The position numbers were made by a program, and so were the translations under genes. Shown here piece after piece: positions 35,579 through 44,794 of a stretch of 64,000 nucleotides of DNA. Under the pieces are notes generated by a model. The model was not told the origin of the DNA. It made no database searches and saw only the letters and a program-made list of their open reading frames with translations. Numbering within the stretch: position 1 is the stretch's first letter; the number at the start of each line of letters is the position of its first letter. This DNA is from Verrucomicrobiota bacterium (GTDB lineage Bacteria > Verrucomicrobiota > Verrucomicrobiia > Verrucomicrobiales > Akkermansiaceae): the NCBI GenBank assembly GCA_017301995.1, contig JAFLEH010000022.1, forward strand, positions 1 to 64,000, in the 5' to 3' direction.

Positions 35579-38500
35579 ATGTCCACACGCTTTTTCACTA
35601 ACAACGGCGACAACACGCTCCTTGCCAAGTTCCGGGGGATCTTCGAGCACAACCCGGACATTGAGCGCTTTGACGCGTTGATCGGCTATCTTCGCGCGTC
35701 AGGTTACTTTGCCATCCGGCCACACCTTGAGAATGTTCCAAAGATCCGGATCCTCGTCGGCATCAACGTGGACGCCATCGTCGATGAATACCAGAAGCGG
35801 GGGCACCTGTTCCTGGCTGACTCGGGAAAGACCTTGCAGCAGTTCCGCGAGAACCTGGCCGCGGATATCCGGGACTCCCGCTACACCCCGGAGGTCGAGC
35901 AGGGCATCCTGCGTTTTGCCGAGGATGTCGCCACCAAAAAGGTGGAGATCCGCGCCCATCCCACCCGGCGGCTCCATGCCAAGATCTACCTGTTCATTCC
36001 CAAGGGCTTCAACGAGCACAAAACCGGAGCGGTCATCACCGGTTCGTCCAACCTGACTGCGGCGGGACTCGGGGTGGAGGATCGCGGCGCCAATTACGAA
36101 TTCAATGTCCTGCTCCACGCCTACGACGATGTGAAATTCGCGTCGGACGAATTCAATTTTCTCTGGGAAGAGGGAGTGCCCGTGCTGCCGGCCGAGATCA
36201 CTGCGATTACGGCCAACAGCCACCTGCGCGAGGACCTCACGCCATTCGAACTCTATCTCAAATTGCTGATCGAGTATTTCGGTCCCGCGATCGATTACGA
36301 TCCGAACAGCGAAACCGACATGCCCGAGGGATTCATGCGGCTTGCCTATCAGATGGATGCGGTGAAGCAGGGCTTCCTCATGCTGCAGAAGCACAACGGT
36401 TTCTTTCTTGCTGATGTTGTCGGCTTGGGAAAAACCATCGTCGGCACACTCATCGCCAAGAAGTTCTTCTACCACAATGGCTTCCCCAACCATCTTTCGG
36501 AAATCCTGGTCGTGGCACCGCCAACCATGCTGCAGGCATGGCGGGACGCGTTCGACCGCTTCGGCATCAAGACGGCGAAATTCGTGAGCTGCGGCTCGCT
36601 CCACAAAGTGAAATCCGCCAACCGGTTCGATCTGGTGATCGTGGACGAGGCCCACCGTTTCCGCAACGACACATCGGACGCGTTCGATCTCCTCCAGCGG
36701 ATCTGTAAGACCCCAACCAAACGCCGTCTGGCGGACGGATCGTTCGCCCGGAAGAAGATCGTGTTGGTTTCCGCCACCCCGCTCAACAACCGGCCGGATG
36801 ACATCAAGAATCTGGTGGCGCTGTTCCAGGACCTGAAAGACTCGACCTTGGAGATTCACAACCTCCAACGCTTTTTCGCCCGCAAACAGAAGGAATTCGA
36901 AAAGGCGATGCGCGAACTCACCCACGAGGAGGCGCGGCAGGCGATCCACGCGATCTATGAGGAAATCCGCGTCAAGATCGTGCAGGAAGTGACCATTCGC
37001 CGGACGCGCACGGATTTGTTGGAGCATGAGGACTATGCCAGCGATCTCGAAGCCCAGGGCATCCGGTTTCCCAAGGTTGGCCGCCCTCGGAAGATTCTCT
37101 ATCCACTGCCACCGCCGATCGAGGTCCTTTACGACCGCACCGTCGAGGTGCTCGCGGCCCGGCTCACCTACAACCGCTACCGCGCGATCGCATTCCTTGT
37201 CCCGGAAAAGAAACTCCGCTACCAGCAGGCGGACCGGATTTCCGCGCAGTTGGCGAAGATCATGAAAATCATGCTGCTCAAACGATTGGACAGCAGCTTC
37301 ACCGCGTTCCGCGGCTCGCTCCGGCGGTTCCGCGATGCCACCGACGCGATGGTCAGGATGTTCGAAAAGGGCACCATTTACATCGCGCCGAATCTCGGCG
37401 TTTCCGAATACATCCTCGAAGGGCGCGAGGAGGAACTCATCCAACTGATAGAAGAAGCGCAGCAGACCGACCCCTCGATCTCCATCTGCACGCCCGATGA
37501 TTTCGAGAAGGGATTTCTGCCCGGCCTGCGGTCGGACTTCGAGCTTCTCGATTCGCTGGTGAAACAATGGCAGGCGGTGGCGGAGGATCCGAAGCTCGAT
37601 GCGTTCCTGGGCCATCTGCACGACGACCTGCTTTCGCGTGAGATGAATCACCCGGCGTCGCTCGGCAAATCGCCGCGGCTCGTGATCTTCTCCGAATCCA
37701 AGGAGACCACGCACTATCTCGCGGAGTCCCTTCGCCAGCGCGGCATCACCCGCCTGCTCACGGTGGATTCCGCCACCCGCAAGGACCTCATGCCGCTCAT
37801 CCGGCTGAATTTCGACGCCAATGTGCGGCTTGAGGAGCAGCAGGACGATTTCGACATCCTCATTTCAACCGAAGTGCTGGCCGAGGGTGTGAATCTCCAC
37901 CGGGCCAATGTGATCCTCAACTACGATACGCCGTGGAACTCCACGCGGCTCATGCAGCGGATCGGCCGCGTCAACCGGATCGGCACCACGGCGGATACCG
38001 TGCATGTCTTCAATTTTTTCCCGACCGCCAAGGTGGATGCGGATATCGAGCTGAAGAAGAAGGCAGTCGCCAAACTCCAGGCCTTCCATACCGCACTGGG
38101 CGAGGACAGCCAGATTTACTCCACCGAAGAGGAAGTGGACAACTTCGGCCTGTTCGACACCGACATGCAGGAGGAAAAGGACGAGGCACTGGCCCTCTTG
38201 ATGGAGCTGCGCAAGTTCCGGCAGGAAAACCCCGCCCGCTTCCGGGAAATCCGCAATCTCCCGCTGCGCGCCCGTTGCGGCCGCCGCGACAAAACCCGCG
38301 CCGAAAGCACCGTCACCTTTATCCGCAACCGCCGCCGCGATGCGTTTTATCACCTGCCCGCGGGTGGCGAGCCGCTCGAACTTTCCTTCGTGGAAGCAGC
38401 CCGGATCTTCCAGGCGAACGCCAAGGAAAAATCGTGCCCGCTGCACGATCAGCACCACAACCAGGTCGGCGCGGCGCTGGACAGATTCCGCAGCGACCTC

Positions 38501-38872
38501 CAGGCCGAGGCTGCGCGCGGCGATGTGGTGGATCACCAGATCGGTCCGAACGAACAGAAAGCCCTGCGCTTCCTCAGTCTCTTCCTGTCCCTGCCAATGA
38601 CCAGCGACGACGAGCGCCAGCGCATCAAGGCGGCTCAGGACGCAATCCGCCGCGCCCGCTTCGCCAAACTCCACCGCGAACTCAACAAACTCGAAAAGGC
38701 CCAGAAAAGCACCCCGGTCCAACCGGCCATCCTGCTGGAAAAGGCGCTCCAAATTCTCGGCGGCTTCCCGCTCATGACGGCGGACGAGGGCCGCATCGAG
38801 GAAAACCGTGCGGGCTTGTCCGCAGCCGACCTCCAGCCGGCCATCATCCTCTCGGAGTCGTTCACGGATTGA
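35579..38872 (+). CDS. PLD-domain and SNF2/DEAD-type helicase fusion, restriction-like
   Basis: A 1097-residue protein. Residues about 10-215 are a phospholipase-D-like nuclease domain, with HAKIYLF near 131 and then GSSNLTAAGL (the HxK...N pattern of one half-site). Residues about 260-500 and 690-850 are superfamily-2 helicase lobes: ADVVGLGKTIV at 278, VIVDEAHRF at 355, SATPLNNRP, STEVLAEGVNLH and QRIGRVNRIGT near 793. The C-terminal 250 residues are helical and unassigned. PLD-helicase proteins of this type are commonly found next to Eco57I-type adenine methyltransferases in restriction or anti-phage loci, as here. It could translocate on unmethylated DNA and cleave with the PLD part. Its GC is close to that of the core genome. 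Confidence 0.85.
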   Translation: MSTRFFTNNGDNTLLAKFRGIFEHNPDIERFDALIGYLRASGYFAIRPHLENVPKIRILVGINVDAIVDEYQKRGHLFLADSGKTLQQFRENLAADIRDSRYTPEVEQGILRFAEDVATKKVEIRAHPTRRLHAKIYLFIPKGFNEHKTGAVITGSSNLTAAGLGVEDRGANYEFNVLLHAYDDVKFASDEFNFLWEEGVPVLPAEITAITANSHLREDLTPFELYLKLLIEYFGPAIDYDPNSETDMPEGFMRLAYQMDAVKQGFLMLQKHNGFFLADVVGLGKTIVGTLIAKKFFYHNGFPNHLSEILVVAPPTMLQAWRDAFDRFGIKTAKFVSCGSLHKVKSANRFDLVIVDEAHRFRNDTSDAFDLLQRICKTPTKRRLADGSFARKKIVLVSATPLNNRPDDIKNLVALFQDLKDSTLEIHNLQRFFARKQKEFEKAMRELTHEEARQAIHAIYEEIRVKIVQEVTIRRTRTDLLEHEDYASDLEAQGIRFPKVGRPRKILYPLPPPIEVLYDRTVEVLAARLTYNRYRAIAFLVPEKKLRYQQADRISAQLAKIMKIMLLKRLDSSFTAFRGSLRRFRDATDAMVRMFEKGTIYIAPNLGVSEYILEGREEELIQLIEEAQQTDPSISICTPDDFEKGFLPGLRSDFELLDSLVKQWQAVAEDPKLDAFLGHLHDDLLSREMNHPASLGKSPRLVIFSESKETTHYLAESLRQRGITRLLTVDSATRKDLMPLIRLNFDANVRLEEQQDDFDILISTEVLAEGVNLHRANVILNYDTPWNSTRLMQRIGRVNRIGTTADTVHVFNFFPTAKVDADIELKKKAVAKLQAFHTALGEDSQIYSTEEEVDNFGLFDTDMQEEKDEALALLMELRKFRQENPARFREIRNLPLRARCGRRDKTRAESTVTFIRNRRRDAFYHLPAGGEPLELSFVEAARIFQANAKEKSCPLHDQHHNQVGAALDRFRSDLQAEAARGDVVDHQIGPNEQKALRFLSLFLSLPMTSDDERQRIKAAQDAIRRARFAKLHRELNKLEKAQKSTPVQPAILLEKALQILGGFPLMTADEGRIEENRAGLSAADLQPAIILSESFTD

Positions 38873-38908
38873 ATTTGACTATTTTTCTGACCATTTTAAG
38901 CTGTCGCC

Positions 38909-39157
38909 ATGACCGTCCGCCAGATCAGCATCACCGAGTTCAAGGCCCACTGCACGGAAGAAATCCGGGCGGTGGAGAAGGGCGATTTGCTGCTTGAACT
39001 TACCCGTCATGGAAAAACCGTTGCCGTTCTGGGCAAACCGGTGCCGAAACCAATCGCACCCTTCCTCGGCGCGGGCAAGGGCACCGCTACCCTCAACGAA
39101 TCCTACGATCCGCACGCCCCCGCCTTTGATGAGGACGATTGGGAAATGAACCACTGA
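38909..39157 (+). CDS. Phd/YefM-type antitoxin
   Basis: An 82-residue protein beginning MTVRQISITEFKAHCTEEI, the Phd/YefM beta-alpha DNA-binding start, with LTRHGKTVAVLGKP next. The acidic C terminus (FDEDDWEMNH) is typical of the toxin-neutralising tail. It ends 5 bp before the PIN toxin start. The pair is inserted between the helicase and methyltransferase genes on the same strand. Confidence 0.88.
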   Translation: MTVRQISITEFKAHCTEEIRAVEKGDLLLELTRHGKTVAVLGKPVPKPIAPFLGAGKGTATLNESYDPHAPAFDEDDWEMNH

Positions 39158-39162
39158 AATCC

Positions 39163-39585
39163 ATGCCCGGCTACCTCCTCGACACCTGTGCCTGGATCGA
39201 CTCTCTCCTGGCTCCCGAGAAACTGCGCCAACCCATCCGCAGGCTTATCGGGAGCGATACTCCGCTTCATCTCAGCTCGGTCAGTCTCCTCGAGTTCGCG
39301 AGAAAGGAAGCGCGTGGTGAAATCAGCATCTCCATGTCGTGCGCCGAGTGGTTCGAGCGCATCGCCCTACCGAAGGGGAAAATCATCCTTCTTAATCTTA
39401 CTCCCGTGATCGCGGTCGACGCCACCCGCCTCCCCCGGCCGTTCGTCAATCGCCAGGGAAACACTCACAAAGATCCCATGGATCATGTCATTGTCGCCAC
39501 CGCCAGACACCACGACCTCACCCTTCTCACATCCGATCAAGTGTTGCTGGACTACGCCGGAGTAAGGACCGAAAACTCCCGCTAA
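39163..39585 (+). CDS. PIN-domain ribonuclease toxin (VapC type)
   Basis: A 140-residue PIN protein. It has YLLDTCAWIDSLL with the first Asp, SSVSLLEFARKEARGE with the Glu, and DPMDHVIVATARHHDLTLLTSDQ holding the later acidic residues. These are all four expected active-site regions. The preceding Phd-type antitoxin gene ends at 39157, favouring the ATG at 39163 over the overlapping ATG at 39139. It would be an RNase toxin. Inside a restriction-like locus it may stabilise the island or act as an abortive-infection arm. Confidence 0.87.
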   Translation: MPGYLLDTCAWIDSLLAPEKLRQPIRRLIGSDTPLHLSSVSLLEFARKEARGEISISMSCAEWFERIALPKGKIILLNLTPVIAVDATRLPRPFVNRQGNTHKDPMDHVIVATARHHDLTLLTSDQVLLDYAGVRTENSR

Positions 39586-39616
39586 CGACGAATCGCACCG
39601 CTGGAAGGCCAAGCAC

Positions 39617-42600
39617 ATGCTCATCCAAACCGCCCTCAGGCAACCCTACCGCCGCGAAACCTGGACCACCCTCGTCCGCGATCTGTTTCCGGAAGGCACC
39701 GTGACCCTTCTCGCCGCCCCGGCGGAAATCGATGCACCCCACGAGCAAGTCACCGCCACCCGCCAGCTCGGCCACCTGCAACTCACCGACGGCCGCGTGG
39801 CCCTCATCGAAGTAGCGGCAGCGGACTCGGTTCAGCTTTCCCGCAATCGTATCGCTTTGCGGAATTTCGTCGGCAAACTTATCGTGCCCGGCAGCAGCGA
39901 TGCCGTGCTCGCCGTGTTCCACCAGCCGGGGCGCGACGATTGGCGGCTCACCTACGCCTCCCGCCGCACCACGCTGGACCCGGAAACCTTCGCCGTCACC
40001 CATAGCGAGACCTCGCCGCGCCGCTTCACATTCCTGTTAGGACCGGGCGAGACCTGCCGCACCGCCGCCGGACGGCTCAAGGAGCTGGAGGGAAAAGATA
40101 ATCTAACCCTCGCCGAACTCGAACGCGCCTTTTCAGTCGAGCGGCTCAACAAGGACTTCTTCAAACGCTACAAGGAGTTCTACGAACGCTTCACCACCCA
40201 CCTGCTTTCCTCCGACCTGGCCGCCGCCACCCGCCAGGCCTTCTGCATCGAACCCACAGCCGACCCCAAGGAGCAGGACAAGGCCGACAAACCCGTCCGC
40301 GACTTCTCCAAAAAACTGCTGGGGCGGCTGGTCTTCCTCCATTTCCTCCAGAAAAAGCGCTGGCTCGGCTGTCCGCCCCTCAAGGAGCGTGGGCGTCCCG
40401 CCCACTCCTCTCCCGACTGGTCCGACGGCGACCCTGATTTCATCGCCAATTTCTTCTCCCAAGCCAAAGCCGCCAACGAAGCCGACCGCTTCCACTCCGC
40501 CTACCTCGCCCCGCTCTTCTTCGAGGCGCTCAACACCCCGGACCGCAAGGGCGACCTCTTCCCGCTCACCGGCACCCGCCTGCCCTACCTGAACGGCGGC
40601 CTTTTCGAGGAAGACGCGCCCGCCCTCCGCGCGTTGGATTTCCCGCCGCTGCTGTTCGAGGAACTGCTCGGCTTCTTCGGCGAATACCATTTCACCATCG
40701 ATGAAAACGACCCCGAGGACCACGAGGTCGGCATCGATCCCGAAATGCTGGGCCACATCTTCGAAAACCTGCTGGAGGACAACAAGGACAAGGGCGCCTT
40801 CTACACACCCAAGGCCATCGTCCAATACATGGCCCGCGAGTCGCTCCGCCATTACCTCGAAACCCACCTCGGCCCCGACCCGGAGATCGCCCTCCTGCTC
40901 GCGGAAAAGGATCTCACCCGGCTCGCAAAAAACGGCTTCGTCCGCCAGCACGCCAAAAAGATCGCGAAGTTGTTGGAGGAGGTGAAAATCTGCGATCCCG
41001 CCATCGGTTCCGGCGCCTTTCCCATCGGCCTGCTCCAGGAAATCCTCTGGACCCGCCTCACCCTCAACTGGGAACTCAACACCCCGGAAGACCGCGCCCG
41101 CCTCAAGCGCGAGATCATCAAGAACTCCATCCACGGCGTCGATCTCGACCCCGGGGCCGTCGAAATCGCCCGTCTCCGCTTCTGGCTCGCCCTCGTCGTC
41201 GATGAGGAAATCCCAAGACCGCTGCCGAATCTCGATTACAAGATCCACCGCGCCGATTCCCTCGTGGAATACATCCGCGGCGAGCCCGCCCACCTCGGCG
41301 ACGTGAACACCGCCGGCGGCATGATGAAAGCTGCCGTCGAAGACCTGATCGCCGCCAAGAAAGCCCTCTTCGACGCCCACCGCCTGCCGGAGAAGCGCGC
41401 CGCCCGCTTCGCGCTTTACCGTGCCCTCGCCTCGCTCGCCCAGCTCGAGTTCACCCGCATGCGGAATGACGAGGGACTCTTCGGCACCGATCCCGTTCGC
41501 ACCGCCCAGCTTGATCGGGGGGTCAAGGAATTCGGCCAGCGCATCCGCGAGATCGATGCGGTGAAAAAGGAAAAAGCCGCGATGCAGGACACCTGCCTCG
41601 CCCGCTTGCAGGATTGGTTCGACGACCCCGAGCGGCCCACCTTCCTTTGGCACCTCCACTTCGGCGAGGTCTTCGCCAAGGGCGGCTTCGATATTGTCAT
41701 TGCAAATCCGCCATATTATGATGTGAAGGGAATGGACCCCACTCTGAAAAAGGAAATATTCCGGCGATTCGCCACATCTGAGAACCGAATTAACTTGTTC
41801 TCAACTTTCATCGATCTCGGATTCGGAACGCTAATGAGCGAAAGTGGCAACCTTGCGTTCGTCATTCCTAATTCTCTTCTTCACAACGAGTCCTATTCGA
41901 AAATACGAACGAAAATCTGCGGAAAAGTATCACAGATCATCAAACTTCCGGACGACATCTTTCCTGAAGCGACTGTTGAAACCATTTTGCTTTTCACATC
42001 GTCGACGCCTGTCGGCGTTGCGCAGGTTCGGTCATTTGGAAGTGCTGAGCGATTCGATTTATTGAAACTCAATCTTGCAAATTTGGACAAGACGATGTGG
42101 ACACGAGATCCTAAATGTCGGTTCACTCTAAACTCCTCTTCAGCGGAACATTCCATACTAGAGAAGATGCGGAAAGGATCTCAGCCCCTTTCCTTTGTAT
42201 ACGAAACATGCCTTGGAATTACTCCCTATGACAAGAGCAAGGGCCACAGTGAAAATGACATTGAAGCTAGGATTTTTCATTCTAAGTCAAAATCTTCTTC
42301 AGACCACGTCCCCTTAATTGATGGTGGAAGTATTCATAATCACTGGATTGATAGCAAACCGATCGAGTGGCTGAAATATGGCAAGTGGCTTGGAAGGCCA
42401 CGGGAACGCAGGTTTTTCGAAGATCCTCGCGTGGTTGTGAGGCAGATCCTAGCCAAAGATCATCCTCGAATCGTTGCGGCCTTCGCAAACGAGCCACTTT
42501 ACCACACGCACGTTGCATTCACAATTGTCGGTAAGAATTGCCAGACAGACCTCCATGCCCGTTTCCTAGATGCTCTTTTATGCAGCAGAGCTATCAATTT

Positions 42601-42883
42601 TTTCCACGAGCGTTCATTCATTGATTCGGAGAAGGTGACATTTCCTAAGGCACTGATCGCCCACATTAGCCAACTCCCCATCCCCCCCGCGCCCCCCGAA
42701 GACCAAGCCCGCCTCGCCACCCTCGCCGAGCGGGCCGCCGCTTTCGCAAAATCCGGCGACAAGGACTCCCTGCGCGCCACCGAGCGCGAGATCGACGGCA
42801 TCGTCTATCAACTCTTTCACCTCACCCCCGCCGAGATCGCGCTGATTGAGGAGGCGCTTGCCCCGCCCAATCCAACCCGCTAA
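39617..42883 (+). CDS. Eco57I-type N6-adenine methyltransferase / restriction-modification protein
   Basis: A 1088-residue enzyme. Residues 1-300 are a family-typical N-terminal region, followed by GAFYTPKAIVQYM. AdoMet motif I is CDPAIGSGAFPIGLL near 460 and the catalytic NPPY is at about 697-700 (IANPPYYD). After it come the FVIPNSLLHNESY and target-recognition regions, ending with a helical QLPIPPAPPEDQARL tail. It methylates adenine at a specific sequence. No PD-ExK nuclease motif was seen, so cleavage may depend on the PLD-helicase upstream. DNA from about 41695 to 42670 is distinctly AT-rich, with rare codons such as ATA, AGA and TTA, against very GC-rich flanks. That patch covers the recognition part, suggesting module exchange. 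A short palindromic repeat is read in frame near residue 258. Confidence 0.9.
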   Translation: MLIQTALRQPYRRETWTTLVRDLFPEGTVTLLAAPAEIDAPHEQVTATRQLGHLQLTDGRVALIEVAAADSVQLSRNRIALRNFVGKLIVPGSSDAVLAVFHQPGRDDWRLTYASRRTTLDPETFAVTHSETSPRRFTFLLGPGETCRTAAGRLKELEGKDNLTLAELERAFSVERLNKDFFKRYKEFYERFTTHLLSSDLAAATRQAFCIEPTADPKEQDKADKPVRDFSKKLLGRLVFLHFLQKKRWLGCPPLKERGRPAHSSPDWSDGDPDFIANFFSQAKAANEADRFHSAYLAPLFFEALNTPDRKGDLFPLTGTRLPYLNGGLFEEDAPALRALDFPPLLFEELLGFFGEYHFTIDENDPEDHEVGIDPEMLGHIFENLLEDNKDKGAFYTPKAIVQYMARESLRHYLETHLGPDPEIALLLAEKDLTRLAKNGFVRQHAKKIAKLLEEVKICDPAIGSGAFPIGLLQEILWTRLTLNWELNTPEDRARLKREIIKNSIHGVDLDPGAVEIARLRFWLALVVDEEIPRPLPNLDYKIHRADSLVEYIRGEPAHLGDVNTAGGMMKAAVEDLIAAKKALFDAHRLPEKRAARFALYRALASLAQLEFTRMRNDEGLFGTDPVRTAQLDRGVKEFGQRIREIDAVKKEKAAMQDTCLARLQDWFDDPERPTFLWHLHFGEVFAKGGFDIVIANPPYYDVKGMDPTLKKEIFRRFATSENRINLFSTFIDLGFGTLMSESGNLAFVIPNSLLHNESYSKIRTKICGKVSQIIKLPDDIFPEATVETILLFTSSTPVGVAQVRSFGSAERFDLLKLNLANLDKTMWTRDPKCRFTLNSSSAEHSILEKMRKGSQPLSFVYETCLGITPYDKSKGHSENDIEARIFHSKSKSSSDHVPLIDGGSIHNHWIDSKPIEWLKYGKWLGRPRERRFFEDPRVVVRQILAKDHPRIVAAFANEPLYHTHVAFTIVGKNCQTDLHARFLDALLCSRAINFFHERSFIDSEKVTFPKALIAHISQLPIPPAPPEDQARLATLAERAAAFAKSGDKDSLRATEREIDGIVYQLFHLTPAEIALIEEALAPPNPTR
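40389..40405 (+). repeat. Palindromic repeat read in frame within the methyltransferase gene
   Basis: GTGGGCG-TCC-CGCCCAC is a perfect 7-bp inverted repeat with a TCC loop, flanked by GGAGC and TCC. The centre GCGTCCCGC is the same as in the intergenic repeats at 9.1 and 11.2 kb. It encodes RGRPAHS in a loop between two conserved segments. Confidence 0.55.
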
Positions 42884-42896
42884 AATCATTCCCATC

Positions 42897-44234
42897 ATGG
42901 CTGCGAACACCATCAACCGCCTGACCATCCAGGGCTACAAATCCCTGGCCAACGAAACCTCGCTGGAACTGCGCCCTCTTACCATTCTGGCCGGCGCGAA
43001 CAGCGGAGGCAAAAGCAGCGTGATGCAGCCGCTGTTGCTGCTCAAACAGACGCTGGCCAGCCCGTCCGATCCGGGCGTTCTGGAAATCGCCGGACCCAAT
43101 GTGCGGTTCAACCGCTACGACCAGATGTTTTTCCAATGCCCCGGGAAAGGTAAGTCGGCGAAAGTCATGAAGTTTGGTTTCTCGACCAGTCCCACCGGAT
43201 CGCTAGGGAATCTAGCACTCCATTTTCGTCTCAGCGGGCAGAACATCGAGTTGGAAAAGCAAGAGATAAACTTCCCCACCCGGAGCATGAACGATTCGCT
43301 CAGGGTTCTCCGGCCCGGCAAGCTCAGCGATGAAGTCGTCGCAACATTTCCCGAACAGGTCATAAAAATGGCGAAGGATTTTAATCGCGGAGACCGGAAA
43401 TTTGTTTTCATGAATCGGCTGAATCGGGGGTTCGTGGATGTCGTGCTTGTTGACGAGAATGATCCTAGCCAAGCATACCAGACGATGTCTCTTCAGTTTG
43501 ACAGGGTCATTCGCCAGCAACTGCTGAACCTAATCCATGTGCCCGGACTGCGCGGCAATCCCCAGCGGGACTATCTCCTCCGGAAAACCGGGGGACCGCG
43601 TTTTGACGGCCAGTTCCAAGACTATGTCGCCGGCATCGTTGCCGGATGGGGCAAAAAGGATGAACGGACTGCCCGGTTGGGTGAATCGCTCAAACAACTT
43701 GGACTCACTTGGAAAATCGAAACCCGTGAAGTGGACGCTACCCGGGTCGAGATTCTGGTCGGACGCCTGAAGGAGCCCCGGCAAGGCGGAGCAAAGGATT
43801 TCGTGAACATTGCCGATGTTGGCTTCGGTGTTTCCCAGGTTCTGCCGGCCTTGGTGGCGTTGGATGTGGCCGTTCCTGGTCAAATCGTGCATCTTGAACA
43901 ACCCGAGATTCACCTGCATCCCCGGGCCCAGCGCTCCCTGGCGAAGATCCTTGCGGATGCGGCCAGGCGGGATGCCCGGTTGGTGGTGGAAACCCACAGT
44001 TCGATTCTCATCCGTGGCATTCAGACGCTGGTGGCGCAGGGTGAACTCGATCCGGCACTCGTCAAGCTCCACTGGTTCACCCGCGACGAATCAACAGGCG
44101 TCACCCATGTCGATTCCGCTGACCTCGATGAAAACGGCGCGTTCGGCATGGATTGGCCGGAGGACTTCGACGACACCTACATGAAAGCGGAACAGGAATA
44201 TCTGGACGCGGTGGAGGCGCGCGCGTTCAAGTGA
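42897..44234 (+). CDS. AAA ATPase (AAA_15/AAA_21, DUF3696-like), probable defence ATPase
   Basis: A 445-residue ABC/SMC-type ATPase. The Walker A is GANSGGKSS at residues 33-41 and the late block is IVHLEQPEIHLHPRAQRSL (Walker B and D-loop region), followed by LVVETHSSILIRGIQ. It starts 13 bp after the methyltransferase stop. Its stop overlaps the GTG start of a PIN-like nuclease gene (GTGA). This ATPase-plus-nuclease pairing parallels Septu and related anti-phage systems, in which the ATPase senses and the nuclease acts. The AT-richer stretch 43150-43500 encodes the least conserved middle portion. Confidence 0.82.
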   Translation: MAANTINRLTIQGYKSLANETSLELRPLTILAGANSGGKSSVMQPLLLLKQTLASPSDPGVLEIAGPNVRFNRYDQMFFQCPGKGKSAKVMKFGFSTSPTGSLGNLALHFRLSGQNIELEKQEINFPTRSMNDSLRVLRPGKLSDEVVATFPEQVIKMAKDFNRGDRKFVFMNRLNRGFVDVVLVDENDPSQAYQTMSLQFDRVIRQQLLNLIHVPGLRGNPQRDYLLRKTGGPRFDGQFQDYVAGIVAGWGKKDERTARLGESLKQLGLTWKIETREVDATRVEILVGRLKEPRQGGAKDFVNIADVGFGVSQVLPALVALDVAVPGQIVHLEQPEIHLHPRAQRSLAKILADAARRDARLVVETHSSILIRGIQTLVAQGELDPALVKLHWFTRDESTGVTHVDSADLDENGAFGMDWPEDFDDTYMKAEQEYLDAVEARAFK

Positions 44235-44794
44235 GCGATCTCGTGATTGATGCGGATGTCATGCGTGCGGCGGGTGTCAGCGAGCACCCCGTCTCACGAA
44301 ACACCCGGCTCATTCTGGAGCAGATCCGTGCCGGTGGACACCGTCTGGTGCACACACCTGCGCTCAAAAGCGAACACGACAAGCACCAATCCCTTCTCGC
44401 GGAGCGGTGGCGGGTTTCGATGGTTTCACGCAAACAATGGGTGCCACTTAGCCCTCCAGAAAACGCCGCGCTCCGCCAACATCTGGTGCGAGCCCAGACT
44501 CCCGAGTCCACGAAGGACGAAATAGCTGTCCTCAAGGATGCGCATCTCTTGGAAGCTGCGGCAGTCAGCGACCTGCGAATCATTTCGAAGGACACCACCG
44601 CCAAAGAACTGTTCCGAAAAGGCTGTCCGCTTCCCGGACACTACGGCGGGATCCAATGGGCAGATGCAACACTCCATCCGGAAGAAACACTGCGTTGGAT
44701 CGAACAAGGCTGCCCGGATAGGCCGGAGTGGAGGATTTGCCCCCCAAAAAGTACCTCGAAAACCCAATCCACGCGCCGACATCAGCGATCTTGA
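44231..44794 (+). CDS. PIN-like nuclease paired with the ATPase
   Basis: A 187-residue protein translated from GTG. LVIDADVMRAAG gives an early Asp pair, EIAVLKDAHLLEAAAVSDLRIISKD gives a central acidic cluster, and ELFRKGCPLPGHYGGIQWAD follows. The layout is PIN-like but divergent from VapC toxins. The 4-nt overlap with the ATPase implies coupled translation and probably a complex. The last 20 residues are Ser/Thr/Arg-rich, and another frame stays open just beyond, so a C-terminal frameshift cannot be excluded. Confidence 0.65.
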   Translation: MSDLVIDADVMRAAGVSEHPVSRNTRLILEQIRAGGHRLVHTPALKSEHDKHQSLLAERWRVSMVSRKQWVPLSPPENAALRQHLVRAQTPESTKDEIAVLKDAHLLEAAAVSDLRIISKDTTAKELFRKGCPLPGHYGGIQWADATLHPEETLRWIEQGCPDRPEWRICPPKSTSKTQSTRRHQRS

